The notes beneath the pieces are model-generated. The model saw only the letters and a program-made list of their open reading frames with translations. It had not been told where the DNA came from and ran no database searches. Below, piece by piece: positions 35,050 to 44,587 of a DNA stretch of 64,000 nucleotides. The stretch is from Rhodothermia bacterium. Its GTDB lineage: Bacteria > Bacteroidota > Rhodothermia > Balneolales > Balneolaceae. Made by a program: the position numbers and the translations under genes. The first letter of the stretch is position 1, and each line of letters opens with the position of its first letter. The stretch spans positions 1-64,000 of the forward strand of contig JAUICM010000003.1 in NCBI GenBank assembly GCA_030427885.1. Reading direction: 5' to 3'.

Positions 35050-36945
35050 GTGAAACAATCAACCCGAAGTTTATCCCCCAGTGCTTTTTTATGGGTGATT
35101 TTCGTCCTATTTATTACCACAAATCCAGCCTATTCCCAGTTCCAAGGATTGGAGACTAAAGAGGAGTCTATCCAGCGAGTTGAAAAGGAATTAGAACAAG
35201 CCAAAACTGATAGAACACGGGCTGGACTTCATCGGGAACTCTATTATATCTATATCAATGATGATACGGATAAGGCTTTAGAAGTAGCACAAAAGGCCGT
35301 CAAATTTGCCCAGCTGGCAGAGGCCCAGAGCCTGATTGTATACAGTTATTCTGACCTGGGAACGGCATATCTAAAGAAAGGCAATTTTAATGAGGCCTCA
35401 GAAAATTTTGCCCTTGCTTTGCAAAATAGTGAGAACTCACCCATAAAATCACAGAGTACATATATTCAATTCGATCTTGGAATTATGTACACGGAACTCC
35501 TTCTATTTGAAACCGCAAAGATATTTCTCCATCAGGCAGAGCGGGAGTTCATAAATGCCCGAAATAAATCTTTGGCTACCTATGAACTTGCAAAGATCTA
35601 TTTAATTGAAGGCGATACATCTCAAGCCAGAATTTATACCGAAAAGCTCAAAGATTATATTCCTGAGACCAGTTCTCAGATTAACTACGATTATCTTTTC
35701 CATTATGCGGTTTTATCTGAGCTTTATGCTAACCTGAATGAGCTGGATAAGTCAGAAGAAATACTAACGCTCGCATTACCTGCTATTGAATATCATGATC
35801 GACGATTTTACCGTGGTATTGCTTCTTATTCCCGTTCATTGATCGAGTACAAAAGAAACAATTTTAGGGCATCCCTTTCGGCAGCACAACAAGCCCTTAG
35901 CCTTTTCAAAGATCAGAAAGAAGCCTCCTACATGGCGAAAGCCTATAATCAGCTCTCAAAGACCTATCGATCTTTAGGTATGTATAGAGAAGCTCTTTCT
36001 GCCCTTGAAGAGTATAATAATCTGAGTGATGCCCGATTTGAATTACTACAGTCTGCTTTAGAAGAACGGTTGGTAAATCAACATGAGGAAGTAAGAAATG
36101 CTGAGGGTGAACTCGAAAAAACAGAGTCTACCTTAAAGCAGAGACAGATCTTTCTTATCGTATTGAGTATCATGTTTACCCTGCTATTGATCCTAACTAT
36201 TATGGTATATCGCAGTTCTAAAGCAGTGAAGAACGCTGCAAAAAAACTGGATCAACTAAATAAAGAAAAAAACCATTTTATTGGAGTGGTATCTCATGAT
36301 CTGCGAAGTCCATTGAATTCCATAATGCTGCTTTCCAGCCTTATGATTGAAGATCGCAACTCTATCGATGCTGACAAACTCAGAGACTATAACTCCATCA
36401 TACTCAATTCCAGCCGCCGAATGGAGTACCTGGTTAACAATATGCTGGATGCTTCCAAAATTGAAGCCGGAAAAACTGACCTCCTGCTTGAACCACTTCA
36501 ATTATCCGATATCGTCCGCAACGTGTATAATTCTATCATTATTCTGGGTAACGAAAAAAGCATAAAAACTCAGCTAAATGTGGAACCGAATCTACCTCCT
36601 ATTACAGGAGATCTACATGCTATTAGCAGCGTTCTGGAAAATCTGATTAGTAATGCATACAAATTCTCTCCAAAACAAAGCACTGTTACTATTACACTAA
36701 AAGAGGCCGGAGACCAGGTTGAGCTATCTGTTCAGGATCAGGGTCCCGGAATAACTGATCTCGACAAAGATCGTCTTTTCCGTAAATTTGAAAAACTTTC
36801 TGCGAACCCGACCGCCAATGAAAAATCAACCGGTTTAGGTTTGTATATCGTAAAAAACCTGGTTCAGCAAATGGGAGGAACAATCCTTATTGAGTCAATG
36901 ATAGATAAAGGAACAACCTTCAAGGTACTTTTTAATAAAGCTTAA
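35050..36945 (+). CDS. Sensor histidine kinase with periplasmic TPR repeats
   Basis: 631 residues from a GTG start preceded by AAGGAG. Order: signal peptide (ends near NPAYSQ, residue 29), TPR repeats (about 35-345, e.g. VYSYSDLGTAYLKKGNFNEA), coiled segment, membrane helix (about 369-391), HisKA domain with H416 in FIGVVSHDLRSP, and HATPase domain (N-box NLISNAYKFSP, G1 DQGPGI, G2 GLGLYIVKN). No receiver domain is fused and no response regulator adjoins it, so the partner is elsewhere. The signal sensed by the TPR domain is unknown. Confidence 0.93.
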   Translation: MKQSTRSLSPSAFLWVIFVLFITTNPAYSQFQGLETKEESIQRVEKELEQAKTDRTRAGLHRELYYIYINDDTDKALEVAQKAVKFAQLAEAQSLIVYSYSDLGTAYLKKGNFNEASENFALALQNSENSPIKSQSTYIQFDLGIMYTELLLFETAKIFLHQAEREFINARNKSLATYELAKIYLIEGDTSQARIYTEKLKDYIPETSSQINYDYLFHYAVLSELYANLNELDKSEEILTLALPAIEYHDRRFYRGIASYSRSLIEYKRNNFRASLSAAQQALSLFKDQKEASYMAKAYNQLSKTYRSLGMYREALSALEEYNNLSDARFELLQSALEERLVNQHEEVRNAEGELEKTESTLKQRQIFLIVLSIMFTLLLILTIMVYRSSKAVKNAAKKLDQLNKEKNHFIGVVSHDLRSPLNSIMLLSSLMIEDRNSIDADKLRDYNSIILNSSRRMEYLVNNMLDASKIEAGKTDLLLEPLQLSDIVRNVYNSIIILGNEKSIKTQLNVEPNLPPITGDLHAISSVLENLISNAYKFSPKQSTVTITLKEAGDQVELSVQDQGPGITDLDKDRLFRKFEKLSANPTANEKSTGLGLYIVKNLVQQMGGTILIESMIDKGTTFKVLFNKA

Positions 36946-37004
36946 TTTCAATTTAGAGTAATTGAAAATATATTTAGCAAACGGCTAAGCGACATCATCT
37001 GCAT

Positions 37005-37682
37005 ATGAATTCAACCCGACTCCTGCTTCTGGCTATAGTATTGTCAGTGCTCACATCTGCCTGTGGTATAACGTCAGGTACTTTTTCCCGAACTGGTACT
37101 AGTTCCGGCAGCTCTTCAAAGAACATGAAAGCCATTGAAACCGGTGTTGCAAGCTGGTACGGGCCCAATTTTCATGGCAAACTTACTGCCAATGGCGAAA
37201 CCTATGACATGGACGGACTGACTGCCGCCCATCGTACTCTCCCTTTTAATTCCGAAGTAATCGTAGAAAACCTCGATAACGGTAAATCTCTAAAAGTCCG
37301 CATTAATGACCGTGGGCCTTTTGCAAAAGACCGGATCATAGATCTTTCCCGGGAAGCAGCTACCCGACTTGGAGTAATTGAACCCGGAACTGCCCGCGTG
37401 AGATTATACCTGGTTAAAGGAGACCTTGATAATTCCAGGGTTACCGATCTCAAAGTGGCCAACTACACTGTTCAGCTTGGTTCCTATCAGGACAGGGCTT
37501 TTGCTGAGAAAAAGGCTGCTGAAGTTGATGGCAGCCGTGTAGAGGAATTACGACTTAATGGAGAAAGAGTTTTCAGAGTATATTTTGGCACCTATCAGGA
37601 TCCTGAACATGCAAAACAGGCACTGGATAAACTACAAGCTGACGGACATGATGGCTTTGTTAAACAAATTGAAAATGATTAG
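37005..37682 (+). CDS. rlpA: RlpA-family septal lytic transglycosylase, lipoprotein
   Basis: 225 residues with a lipoprotein signal (LTSAC, Cys at residue 22). The double-psi barrel (about 45-135) carries GVASWYGPNFHGKLTANGE, then YDMDGLTAAHRTLPF, VRINDRGPF and RIIDLSREAA. The conserved catalytic Asp of the barrel is in INDRGPF. A C-terminal SPOR domain (about 150-225: YTVQLGSYQDRAFAEKKAAE) binds denuded septal glycan. RlpA proteins cleave such glycan during cell separation. Length is typical of the shorter forms. Confidence 0.93.
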   Translation: MNSTRLLLLAIVLSVLTSACGITSGTFSRTGTSSGSSSKNMKAIETGVASWYGPNFHGKLTANGETYDMDGLTAAHRTLPFNSEVIVENLDNGKSLKVRINDRGPFAKDRIIDLSREAATRLGVIEPGTARVRLYLVKGDLDNSRVTDLKVANYTVQLGSYQDRAFAEKKAAEVDGSRVEELRLNGERVFRVYFGTYQDPEHAKQALDKLQADGHDGFVKQIEND

Positions 37683-37746
37683 TTCTTTTCGGGATTGATA
37701 CTTCTCAGATTTCGGTTATGTGCCTGAATCAAACAACAGAAGATCA

Positions 37747-39225
37747 ATGACAAAGAACATAATTATTATTGGAAGCGGCTTCGGGGGACTTGGTGCCGCA
37801 TCTCGCTTATTATCTGCAGGACATAAAGTTACTATCCTGGAAAAGAGAGATAAACTTGGTGGCCGTGCTTACGTGTATGAGCAAAATGGATTTCGGTTTG
37901 ATGGGGGACCTACCGTAATTACTGCTCCATTCATGTTTGATGATATCTGGGAGACTGCCGGTAAAAAAAGAAGCGATTATGTTGAATTTGTTCCTTGTGA
38001 CCCATTCTACCGAATCTTTGACCACAATGGAACCAGCTTTGATTACAATAATGATCATGACTTCACCTTGAAGGAGATCGCCAAGAGAAATGCATCCGAC
38101 ATCGCCGGGTACGAACAATTCCTGAGTACCACTAAAGCAATATTTGACAAAGGTTTTACAGAACTAGCCGATAAACCATTTCTAAAGTTTACGGATATGC
38201 TTAAGGTTGCTCCCGATCTGATCAAACTGCAATCCTATAAAAATGTTTATAAATACGTTTCTCAATTCATAAAGGATGACTTTCTCCGACAATGCTTTTC
38301 ATTTCATCCGCTTTTAGTAGGGGGGAATCCATTTGATACTACCTCTATCTATGCAATGATCCATTATCTCGAGCGTGAGTGGGGAGTTCATTATGCTATG
38401 GGTGGAACCGGAGCCATTGTACAGGCATTTGAAAAACTGATCACAGAACAAGGCGGTCAGATCCATTTGAATGTTGAAGTCGATGAAATTCTGATAAAGA
38501 ATGGAAAGGCGGAAGGAGTTCGTCTCAGTAATGGAGAGAAACTGGACGCTGATGTAGTAGTAAGTAATGCCGATGTAGCATTTACTTACAAAAATCTTAT
38601 TAAGCCCGAGCACCGGAAAAAGTATACCGACCGCAAGATCGAACGGACCAAATACAGTATGTCTTTGTTCGTGATCTATTTCGGGACTAAAAAGCGTTAT
38701 CTCGATTCGGGTCTTGCTCACCACAATATCATACTTGGAAAGAGATATAAAGGACTGCTCGACGATATATTCCATAAGAAACATGTAGCCGACGATTTCT
38801 CCCTTTATTTGCATATGCCTACCATCACTGACAGCAGTATAGCTCCGGAAGGCCACGAAGGATTTTATGTACTATCACCTGTTCCTCACCTTGACAGTGG
38901 CACCGACTGGACAGAATTTACTCCAAAATACCGGGATTCTATCATGAATTTTCTGGAGGAAAATTACTTACCTGATCTGCAGGAAAATCTGGTTGCAGAA
39001 CACTACATCGATCCCCTGCATTTTCAAAATGAGTTGAACAGCTTTAAAGGCTCTGCCTTTTCGGTTGAACCAATATTGACCCAGTCAGCCTGGTTCAGGC
39101 CTCATAATAAATCAGAAGATGTGGATGGATTGTATTTTGTTGGCGCCGGAACACATCCGGGGGCTGGATTGCCTGGTGTACTATCGTCATCTATCATCGC
39201 ACAGAACCTGATTGGGAAGGCATAA
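37747..39225 (+). CDS. crtI: Phytoene desaturase-type carotenoid desaturase (CrtI family)
   Basis: 492 residues from the ATG at 37747, chosen over 37720 because the FAD-binding fold starts directly: [20 protein letters not shown], then [20 protein letters not shown] and [13 protein letters not shown]. The C-terminal FAD motif is [20 protein letters not shown]. This matches CrtI, which introduces double bonds into phytoene; related CrtN or CrtD-like enzymes share these motifs, so the exact substrate is uncertain. No phytoene synthase (crtB), cyclase or regulator is next to it, which is unusual for carotenoid genes. Confidence 0.9.
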   Translation: MTKNIIIIGSGFGGLGAASRLLSAGHKVTILEKRDKLGGRAYVYEQNGFRFDGGPTVITAPFMFDDIWETAGKKRSDYVEFVPCDPFYRIFDHNGTSFDYNNDHDFTLKEIAKRNASDIAGYEQFLSTTKAIFDKGFTELADKPFLKFTDMLKVAPDLIKLQSYKNVYKYVSQFIKDDFLRQCFSFHPLLVGGNPFDTTSIYAMIHYLEREWGVHYAMGGTGAIVQAFEKLITEQGGQIHLNVEVDEILIKNGKAEGVRLSNGEKLDADVVVSNADVAFTYKNLIKPEHRKKYTDRKIERTKYSMSLFVIYFGTKKRYLDSGLAHHNIILGKRYKGLLDDIFHKKHVADDFSLYLHMPTITDSSIAPEGHEGFYVLSPVPHLDSGTDWTEFTPKYRDSIMNFLEENYLPDLQENLVAEHYIDPLHFQNELNSFKGSAFSVEPILTQSAWFRPHNKSEDVDGLYFVGAGTHPGAGLPGVLSSSIIAQNLIGKA

Positions 39226-39253
39226 AAAAAGAGCCGGGTTGAATCCGGCTCTT
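39224..39253 (-). terminator. Terminator of the transaldolase-like gene
   Basis: Stem AAGAGCCGG / CCGGCTCTT (39229-39237, 39245-39253) with a T run on the minus strand, 14 bp after that gene's stop. It also lies at the end of convergent crtI. Confidence 0.85.
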
Positions 39254-39266
39254 CATGATCAATTAC

Positions 39267-39926
39267 TTATTTTTTCAGGCTTGCCTGAAGATCGTCCCAA
39301 TCTTTAAGGAAACGAGCCAGACCTGAATCTGTCAATGGGTGCTTCAATAGTCCCATGATAACATTTAGTGGCATTGTAGCAACATCTGCTCCCACTTTAG
39401 CACATTCAACCACGTGCATTGGGTGGCGAATACTTGCAGCAAGTACTTCAGTAGCAAAACCATAGTTCAGGTATATCTGAACGATATCCTGAATGAGTTG
39501 CATACCATCCGTTGAAATATCATCAAGTCGTCCAAGGAAAGGAGAAATGTACGTTGCACCTGCTTTTGCCGCTATCAGTGCCTGTGTGGATGAAAAACAC
39601 AGAGTACAGTTGGTTTTGATTCCTTCATCAGAAAAGGTCTTGATCGCCTTAATACCATCTTTGATAAGTGGTACTTTTACAACCACATTGTCAGCGATCT
39701 TTGCAATTTTACGCCCTTCTTCTACCATCTCATTGTATGTGGTAGAAACAACTTCGGCTGATACATCCCCTTCTACAATATCACATATCTTCTTGATGTG
39801 ACCTTCAAAATCGGTAACTCCGATCTTGGCACATAAACTTGGATTAGTAGTAACTCCGTCTAAAACCCCAAGGTCGTTGGCTTCCTGAATTTCCTCAAGG
39901 TTTGCAGTATCGATAAAAAACTTCAT
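39267..39926 (-). CDS. Transaldolase / fructose-6-phosphate aldolase (small type)
   Basis: 219 residues, the short TalC/FSA-type of transaldolase. Start [16 protein letters not shown] and the NPSLCAKIG segment are typical. The Schiff-base Lys is K84 (VVVKVPL). Other conserved parts: [31 protein letters not shown] and [18 protein letters not shown]. It either moves a three-carbon unit in the pentose phosphate pathway or cleaves fructose 6-phosphate; sequence alone does not separate these. It is a single gene with its own terminator. Confidence 0.95.
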   Translation of the reverse strand: MKFFIDTANLEEIQEANDLGVLDGVTTNPSLCAKIGVTDFEGHIKKICDIVEGDVSAEVVSTTYNEMVEEGRKIAKIADNVVVKVPLIKDGIKAIKTFSDEGIKTNCTLCFSSTQALIAAKAGATYISPFLGRLDDISTDGMQLIQDIVQIYLNYGFATEVLAASIRHPMHVVECAKVGADVATMPLNVIMGLLKHPLTDSGLARFLKDWDDLQASLKK

Positions 39927-40103
39927 TGAATGATGAGATTAGTTTTAAAATTGTTCTGTAAAGTTACATAAATGTAAACTGCTATTCATTTCAATTTGTA
40001 AATGGGGCATTGCTTTTTTTTACATGCTGATATTACGTATAACAGAACTAATTCACGAACTTTAGTGTCTTTATCTAAAACAACTCGTAAGACCTCAAAA
40101 AAA

Positions 40104-41450
40104 GTGAAAAAACTACTCTTTTCGGCATTTATTACTTCAATATTATTTTTGGCTTGTGGTGACTCAGACTCAACTCAAAACCCTCCATCTGGATTTTCGG
40201 GATTTGGTGGCTTCGGGATGCAAAGAACTACTACTGTTGAAACTCAACCTGTAACACTTGGGCCCATTTCTGAACAAGTCCGTTCTTATGGCAGTGTTAA
40301 AGCTCAGAACGTTGTTGCAATCAACCCTCAGGTGAGTAACAGGATCACCCGAATTTATGTAGATCTTGGGGACTCTGTAAAAAGAGGGCAACTCATGGCC
40401 AAGATCTATGATGCTACTTACAAAGACCAGCTTAATCAGGCTAAGGCTCAACTCGAGCAAAGCAAAATAGCTATGAAACGGGATAGTTCTCAATTTGCCC
40501 GTCAGCAACAATTATTAAGTAAAGATCTTATTAGTGCTTCTGAATTCGATATCGCACAGGCAACCTACAGAAGCTCTGTCGCTCAATTTGAATCTGCCAA
40601 AGCATCACTAACCCAAGCTCAGGAAAATTTCAACAATACAGAAGTACGGTCTCCGGTAGAAGGTGTTGTTACTGCACGAAATCTTGAAGAAGGAGATCTT
40701 GCTTCCACAGGCCAGGCGATTTTTGAGGTAGCAAATACTACCGGTTATGAAACAAGGGTGTATGTACCGGTTCAGGATTGGAGAGCTGTGAAAGTGGGAC
40801 AGGAAGTTAATCTACGTGTTTCGAATGAAGACGGCGTATCTGCCAAAGGAGTTGTCTCCAGAAAGAGCCCTCAATTAGACGCCACTACCGGACTCGGTGA
40901 AGTGGTTGTCACGCTAAGCCAGATCGGTTCATCCATTTACCCGGGCGTACTGGTCGAGAACCGTATCAACATCTCCAGTAAAGAAAGAGCTATTACAGTT
41001 CCCAGAAGCGCTCTCGTCGAAAAAGTTGAAACTGTTGTAAATCCTGAATCAAATACTATCGAACTGGAGCGAACTTATGCTGTATTTGTGTCCAGAGGTG
41101 ATTCTGCAGCCGAACGCAGAAATCTTACGTTGGGAATTGAACAAGGTGATAAGATTGAAGTGCTCGCTGGTTTAAGGCCTGGCGACCATATTATCATTAC
41201 CGGGCAGCAAGGTCTTGAAGATGGTTCTAAGATCGCTGTTGCTTCAGGGCAGGCGTTTCAGGCTCCTGAAGGACAAACTATCACAAGAGGTCAACAACCG
41301 GGGGGCCGTCCTGGAGGAGGTAACTTCCCAAGCCTGACTGCTGAACAGCGTGAAAAATTACAGGGTATGAGTCCCGATGAACGCCGGGCCTACTTCCAGA
41401 AATTGATGCAGGAACGTCAGTCTAACGCTGACTCAACAGCTGCTAACTAA
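40104..41450 (+). CDS. RND efflux periplasmic adaptor, lipoprotein
   Basis: 448 residues from a GTG at 40104, which gives a lipoprotein signal (MKKLLFSAFITSILFLAC, Cys about residue 18); an ATG at 40002 would leave this buried. Layout of the membrane-fusion family: lipoyl half (VRSYGSVKAQNVVAINPQ), alpha-hairpin (QLEQSKIAMKRDSSQFARQQ and on), second lipoyl half (RSPVEGVVTARNLEEGDLAS), beta-barrel, and a Gly/Gln-rich tail. It links the pumps to an outer-membrane channel. It starts a three-gene operon with both RND pumps. No outer-membrane channel gene is present. Confidence 0.94.
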   Translation: MKKLLFSAFITSILFLACGDSDSTQNPPSGFSGFGGFGMQRTTTVETQPVTLGPISEQVRSYGSVKAQNVVAINPQVSNRITRIYVDLGDSVKRGQLMAKIYDATYKDQLNQAKAQLEQSKIAMKRDSSQFARQQQLLSKDLISASEFDIAQATYRSSVAQFESAKASLTQAQENFNNTEVRSPVEGVVTARNLEEGDLASTGQAIFEVANTTGYETRVYVPVQDWRAVKVGQEVNLRVSNEDGVSAKGVVSRKSPQLDATTGLGEVVVTLSQIGSSIYPGVLVENRINISSKERAITVPRSALVEKVETVVNPESNTIELERTYAVFVSRGDSAAERRNLTLGIEQGDKIEVLAGLRPGDHIIITGQQGLEDGSKIAVASGQAFQAPEGQTITRGQQPGGRPGGGNFPSLTAEQREKLQGMSPDERRAYFQKLMQERQSNADSTAAN

Positions 41451-41458
41451 CCGATACA

Positions 41459-44400
41459 ATGGGATCATTATCAAAACTGGCGGTAGACCGCCCGATAACT
41501 TTATTGATGACCACCCTGATCCTGGTTGGATTTGGGATATTCGGATTACAGAACCTCAGATTAAATCTATATCCTGATGTTTCATTCCCTACCATAACGG
41601 TATATACCAGTTATGAAGGAGTGGCTCCGGAGGATATTGAGACGCTGGTAACACGCCCTATCGAAGAATCGGTTGGAAGTATCAGTGGAATACGGCGAAT
41701 TCGCTCTTTATCAAGCCAGGGAGCTTCGGTTGTAAAACTGAACTTTAATTGGGGAACTGACCTTTATGAAGCTGAGAATGACGTTCGTAAACAACTCGGG
41801 TTTGTAGAGCGTACCATCCCGGATGATGCGGAGTCGCCTTTAGTGTTTTCTTACGACCCGAACCAGGAACCGATCGTGGTTCTTACGGTAACTTCGAATG
41901 CTCGCAGTTCCCGAGAACTCAGAACGTATGCTACCCAGGTGCTTGAGCAACGCCTAGAACGTGTAAACGGCGTTGCTTCTGTTGAGACATCGGGTGGACT
42001 TGAGCGGCAGATCAATGTTACGATCAATAACGAAAAGATGAGGTTATACAACCTCTCGATCTCGGATATCTCCAATAAGCTTCGTCAGGAAAATATCCAG
42101 GTCCCGGCCGGACAGCTTACGGAAGGAAACACGATTTATTCACTTCGTACGATCGGAGAATTCAAGAATGTAGATCAGATCAGAAATACTATTGTTACGG
42201 TGCGTAACGGTCAGCCACTGCTGCTTAAAGACGTTGCTAATGTTGAAGATGGCATCGCTCAACCAGTAGGAAATGTACACATCAACGGCAATGATGGAGT
42301 GATCCTGAATATCTACCGCCAGAGTGATGCCAATGTTGTGTCGGCAGCCAAAGCCGCCATCGCCAGCCTGGATGATATCAAGAAAAGCCTCCCTCCTGAT
42401 GTAAATATCGATGTACTTACTAATAAAGCTGACTTCATTGAACAGTCCATCAGCAACCTGTTGATGACAGGTGTTCAGGCTGTGATACTCGTGGTTTTGA
42501 TACTTTTAGCATTTCTGAGAAGTGGTCGTTCAGCGCTCATCATAGCTATTTCGATCCCGATCTCTATTATCACCACATTTATGGTGATGGATTTTGCAGA
42601 TCTCAGTTTGAATATCATCTCTCTTTCAGGCCTGACCCTTGCTGTTGGTATGGTGGTTGATGATGCGGTGGTTGTTCTGGAAAATATATTCCGCTTCAGA
42701 GAAGGTGGAGCCGATCGCAAAAAAGCTTCTGTTCAGGGGGCTAAAGAAGTAGCTGTTCCGGTTGTGATCTCTACATTAACCACACTTGTTGTATTTCTGC
42801 CGATCCTGTTTGTACCGGGTATCGCCGGATTCCTGTTCAAAGATCTTGCATTGACGATCTCATTCTCACTATCGGTTTCTTCTTTGGTGGCTCTTACACT
42901 TATACCAATGATGACCTCTCAGTTCTTCAAAGAAAAAGCTGAAAGTTTTGAAGCCAAAAATAGGATTGCAGATTTCTTTAGCCGTGCTTTGGATAAAATG
43001 GAAACCTGGTATCAGGTTAAATTAGATGCCGTACTTAAAAAAAGCGGAACTGTAGTTACTGCATCCATTCTGCTATTTGTATTCACCCTGCCAATATTTT
43101 ATCTCCTCGGCGGTGAATTCTTCCCACGTGTTGATGAAAATGCTTTTACCCTGGAAGTTCAGCGGGAACCCGGAGTGAACCTGTTTGAACTGGAGCGCTC
43201 TATCCGACAAGTTGAATACATCATTAAAGAAGAAGTGCCCGAGGCCCGCTTAATTGTTTCTGATTATGGAGATAAAGAAGGAATTGAGGGTGCCGATAAT
43301 CCAGGTGGGTACCGTGGTACTGTTCGAATTGAATTAGTTCCACAAAAAGACCGTGAGCGAACTCAGTTCGAGATTACCTCTTCCCTGTTGAATGCACTCA
43401 GAGGAGTTCCCGGGGTAGAGATCAAAGAATTGATCATCGACCCATTGAGTCCGGATGGTGAAAATGGACTTATCGTTCAAATATTCGGATATAACCCGGA
43501 TATCAAAAAAGAACTTGCCGATGGTGTTAAAGAAAAACTTATGGCTATCGATGGAATAGCTAATGTTTTCAGTACTTCAGATCAGGGACGTCCGGAACTA
43601 CGGCTGGTAATGGACCGGGAGCGTATTTCGCGTATGGGAATGAATACTAATACTGTTGCAAGTTCTGTGAGTGATGCCGTTAAAGGAAGCATTGCAACCA
43701 GTTTTGTGGATCAGGGTGTTGAATTTGAGGTGTTAGTTGAACTTGATCCAATGGATAAATCTCAATCCGATGATCTTTCAAACATCCAGATCCAGGCACC
43801 AGACGGAACCTGGATGCCTCTTAAAAACCTGGCTCGACTAGAGCGTTATACCGGGCCAACAAATGTTCTTCGAATAAATCAGGAACGGGTAGCTGAGGTC
43901 ACTGCAGATCTTAGTGATATTGACCTTAAAGCCGCTTCTGATGAAGCCAGAAATATTCTCGATCAAATCGAATGGCCTGATGGTTACCGGTATGAGCTGG
44001 CTGGTACTGCAGAAGAACAGGCTGAGTCTTTCAATTTTCTTATGATCGCATTCGCAATAGCGGGTATTCTTACCTACATGGTAATGGCATCTCAGTTTGA
44101 AAGCCTGGTAGAACCATTCATCATTATTTTTACTATTCCTCTTGCACTAACCGGGGTACTTTTAATGCTCTGGGCTACTGGCACATCTATAAGCGTTACC
44201 TCCATGGTTGGGCTTATCCTACTTACCGGTATTGTGGTAAACAATGGTATCGTAATGATCGATTATATCAAGATCCTCCAGGCTCGTGGTATCAGTCGTG
44301 AAGAAGCGATCGTTACAGGTGCAACCCGGCGTTTACGCCCGATCCTTATGACCGCTTTTACTACTATTTTATCTATGGTTCCACTTGCTTTAGAGATCGG

Positions 44401-44587
44401 CTCAGGTTCAGAAACATGGAGTCCTATGGCCCGAACTGTAATTGGAGGTTTGACTATGTCGACTTTACTTATGTTGTTTGTGGTACCCTGCTTGTATAAA
44501 ATCGTCAACTCTACTGTTGAACGATTTGGCTTCGATTCAGTTCATAAACTTGATCCTTTAGCTCAGGAAGAAGAGGTAACGGCATGA
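41459..44587 (+). CDS. RND-family efflux pump, first subunit
   Basis: 1042 residues, HAE1-type RND pump with 12 predicted membrane helices and two large periplasmic loops. N-terminus: LSKLAVDRPITLLMTTLILV. In helix 4 the proton-relay pair is intact, D401-D402 (VGMVVDDAVVV). In helix 10 the segment is GIVVNNGIVMIDY, with Asn where AcrB has Lys940, as in many non-AcrB members. It starts 8 bp after the adaptor stop. Its stop overlaps the start of the second pump (ATGA). The cargo is unknown; drug or lipid export is possible. Confidence 0.95.
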   Translation: MGSLSKLAVDRPITLLMTTLILVGFGIFGLQNLRLNLYPDVSFPTITVYTSYEGVAPEDIETLVTRPIEESVGSISGIRRIRSLSSQGASVVKLNFNWGTDLYEAENDVRKQLGFVERTIPDDAESPLVFSYDPNQEPIVVLTVTSNARSSRELRTYATQVLEQRLERVNGVASVETSGGLERQINVTINNEKMRLYNLSISDISNKLRQENIQVPAGQLTEGNTIYSLRTIGEFKNVDQIRNTIVTVRNGQPLLLKDVANVEDGIAQPVGNVHINGNDGVILNIYRQSDANVVSAAKAAIASLDDIKKSLPPDVNIDVLTNKADFIEQSISNLLMTGVQAVILVVLILLAFLRSGRSALIIAISIPISIITTFMVMDFADLSLNIISLSGLTLAVGMVVDDAVVVLENIFRFREGGADRKKASVQGAKEVAVPVVISTLTTLVVFLPILFVPGIAGFLFKDLALTISFSLSVSSLVALTLIPMMTSQFFKEKAESFEAKNRIADFFSRALDKMETWYQVKLDAVLKKSGTVVTASILLFVFTLPIFYLLGGEFFPRVDENAFTLEVQREPGVNLFELERSIRQVEYIIKEEVPEARLIVSDYGDKEGIEGADNPGGYRGTVRIELVPQKDRERTQFEITSSLLNALRGVPGVEIKELIIDPLSPDGENGLIVQIFGYNPDIKKELADGVKEKLMAIDGIANVFSTSDQGRPELRLVMDRERISRMGMNTNTVASSVSDAVKGSIATSFVDQGVEFEVLVELDPMDKSQSDDLSNIQIQAPDGTWMPLKNLARLERYTGPTNVLRINQERVAEVTADLSDIDLKAASDEARNILDQIEWPDGYRYELAGTAEEQAESFNFLMIAFAIAGILTYMVMASQFESLVEPFIIIFTIPLALTGVLLMLWATGTSISVTSMVGLILLTGIVVNNGIVMIDYIKILQARGISREEAIVTGATRRLRPILMTAFTTILSMVPLALEIGSGSETWSPMARTVIGGLTMSTLLMLFVVPCLYKIVNSTVERFGFDSVHKLDPLAQEEEVTA

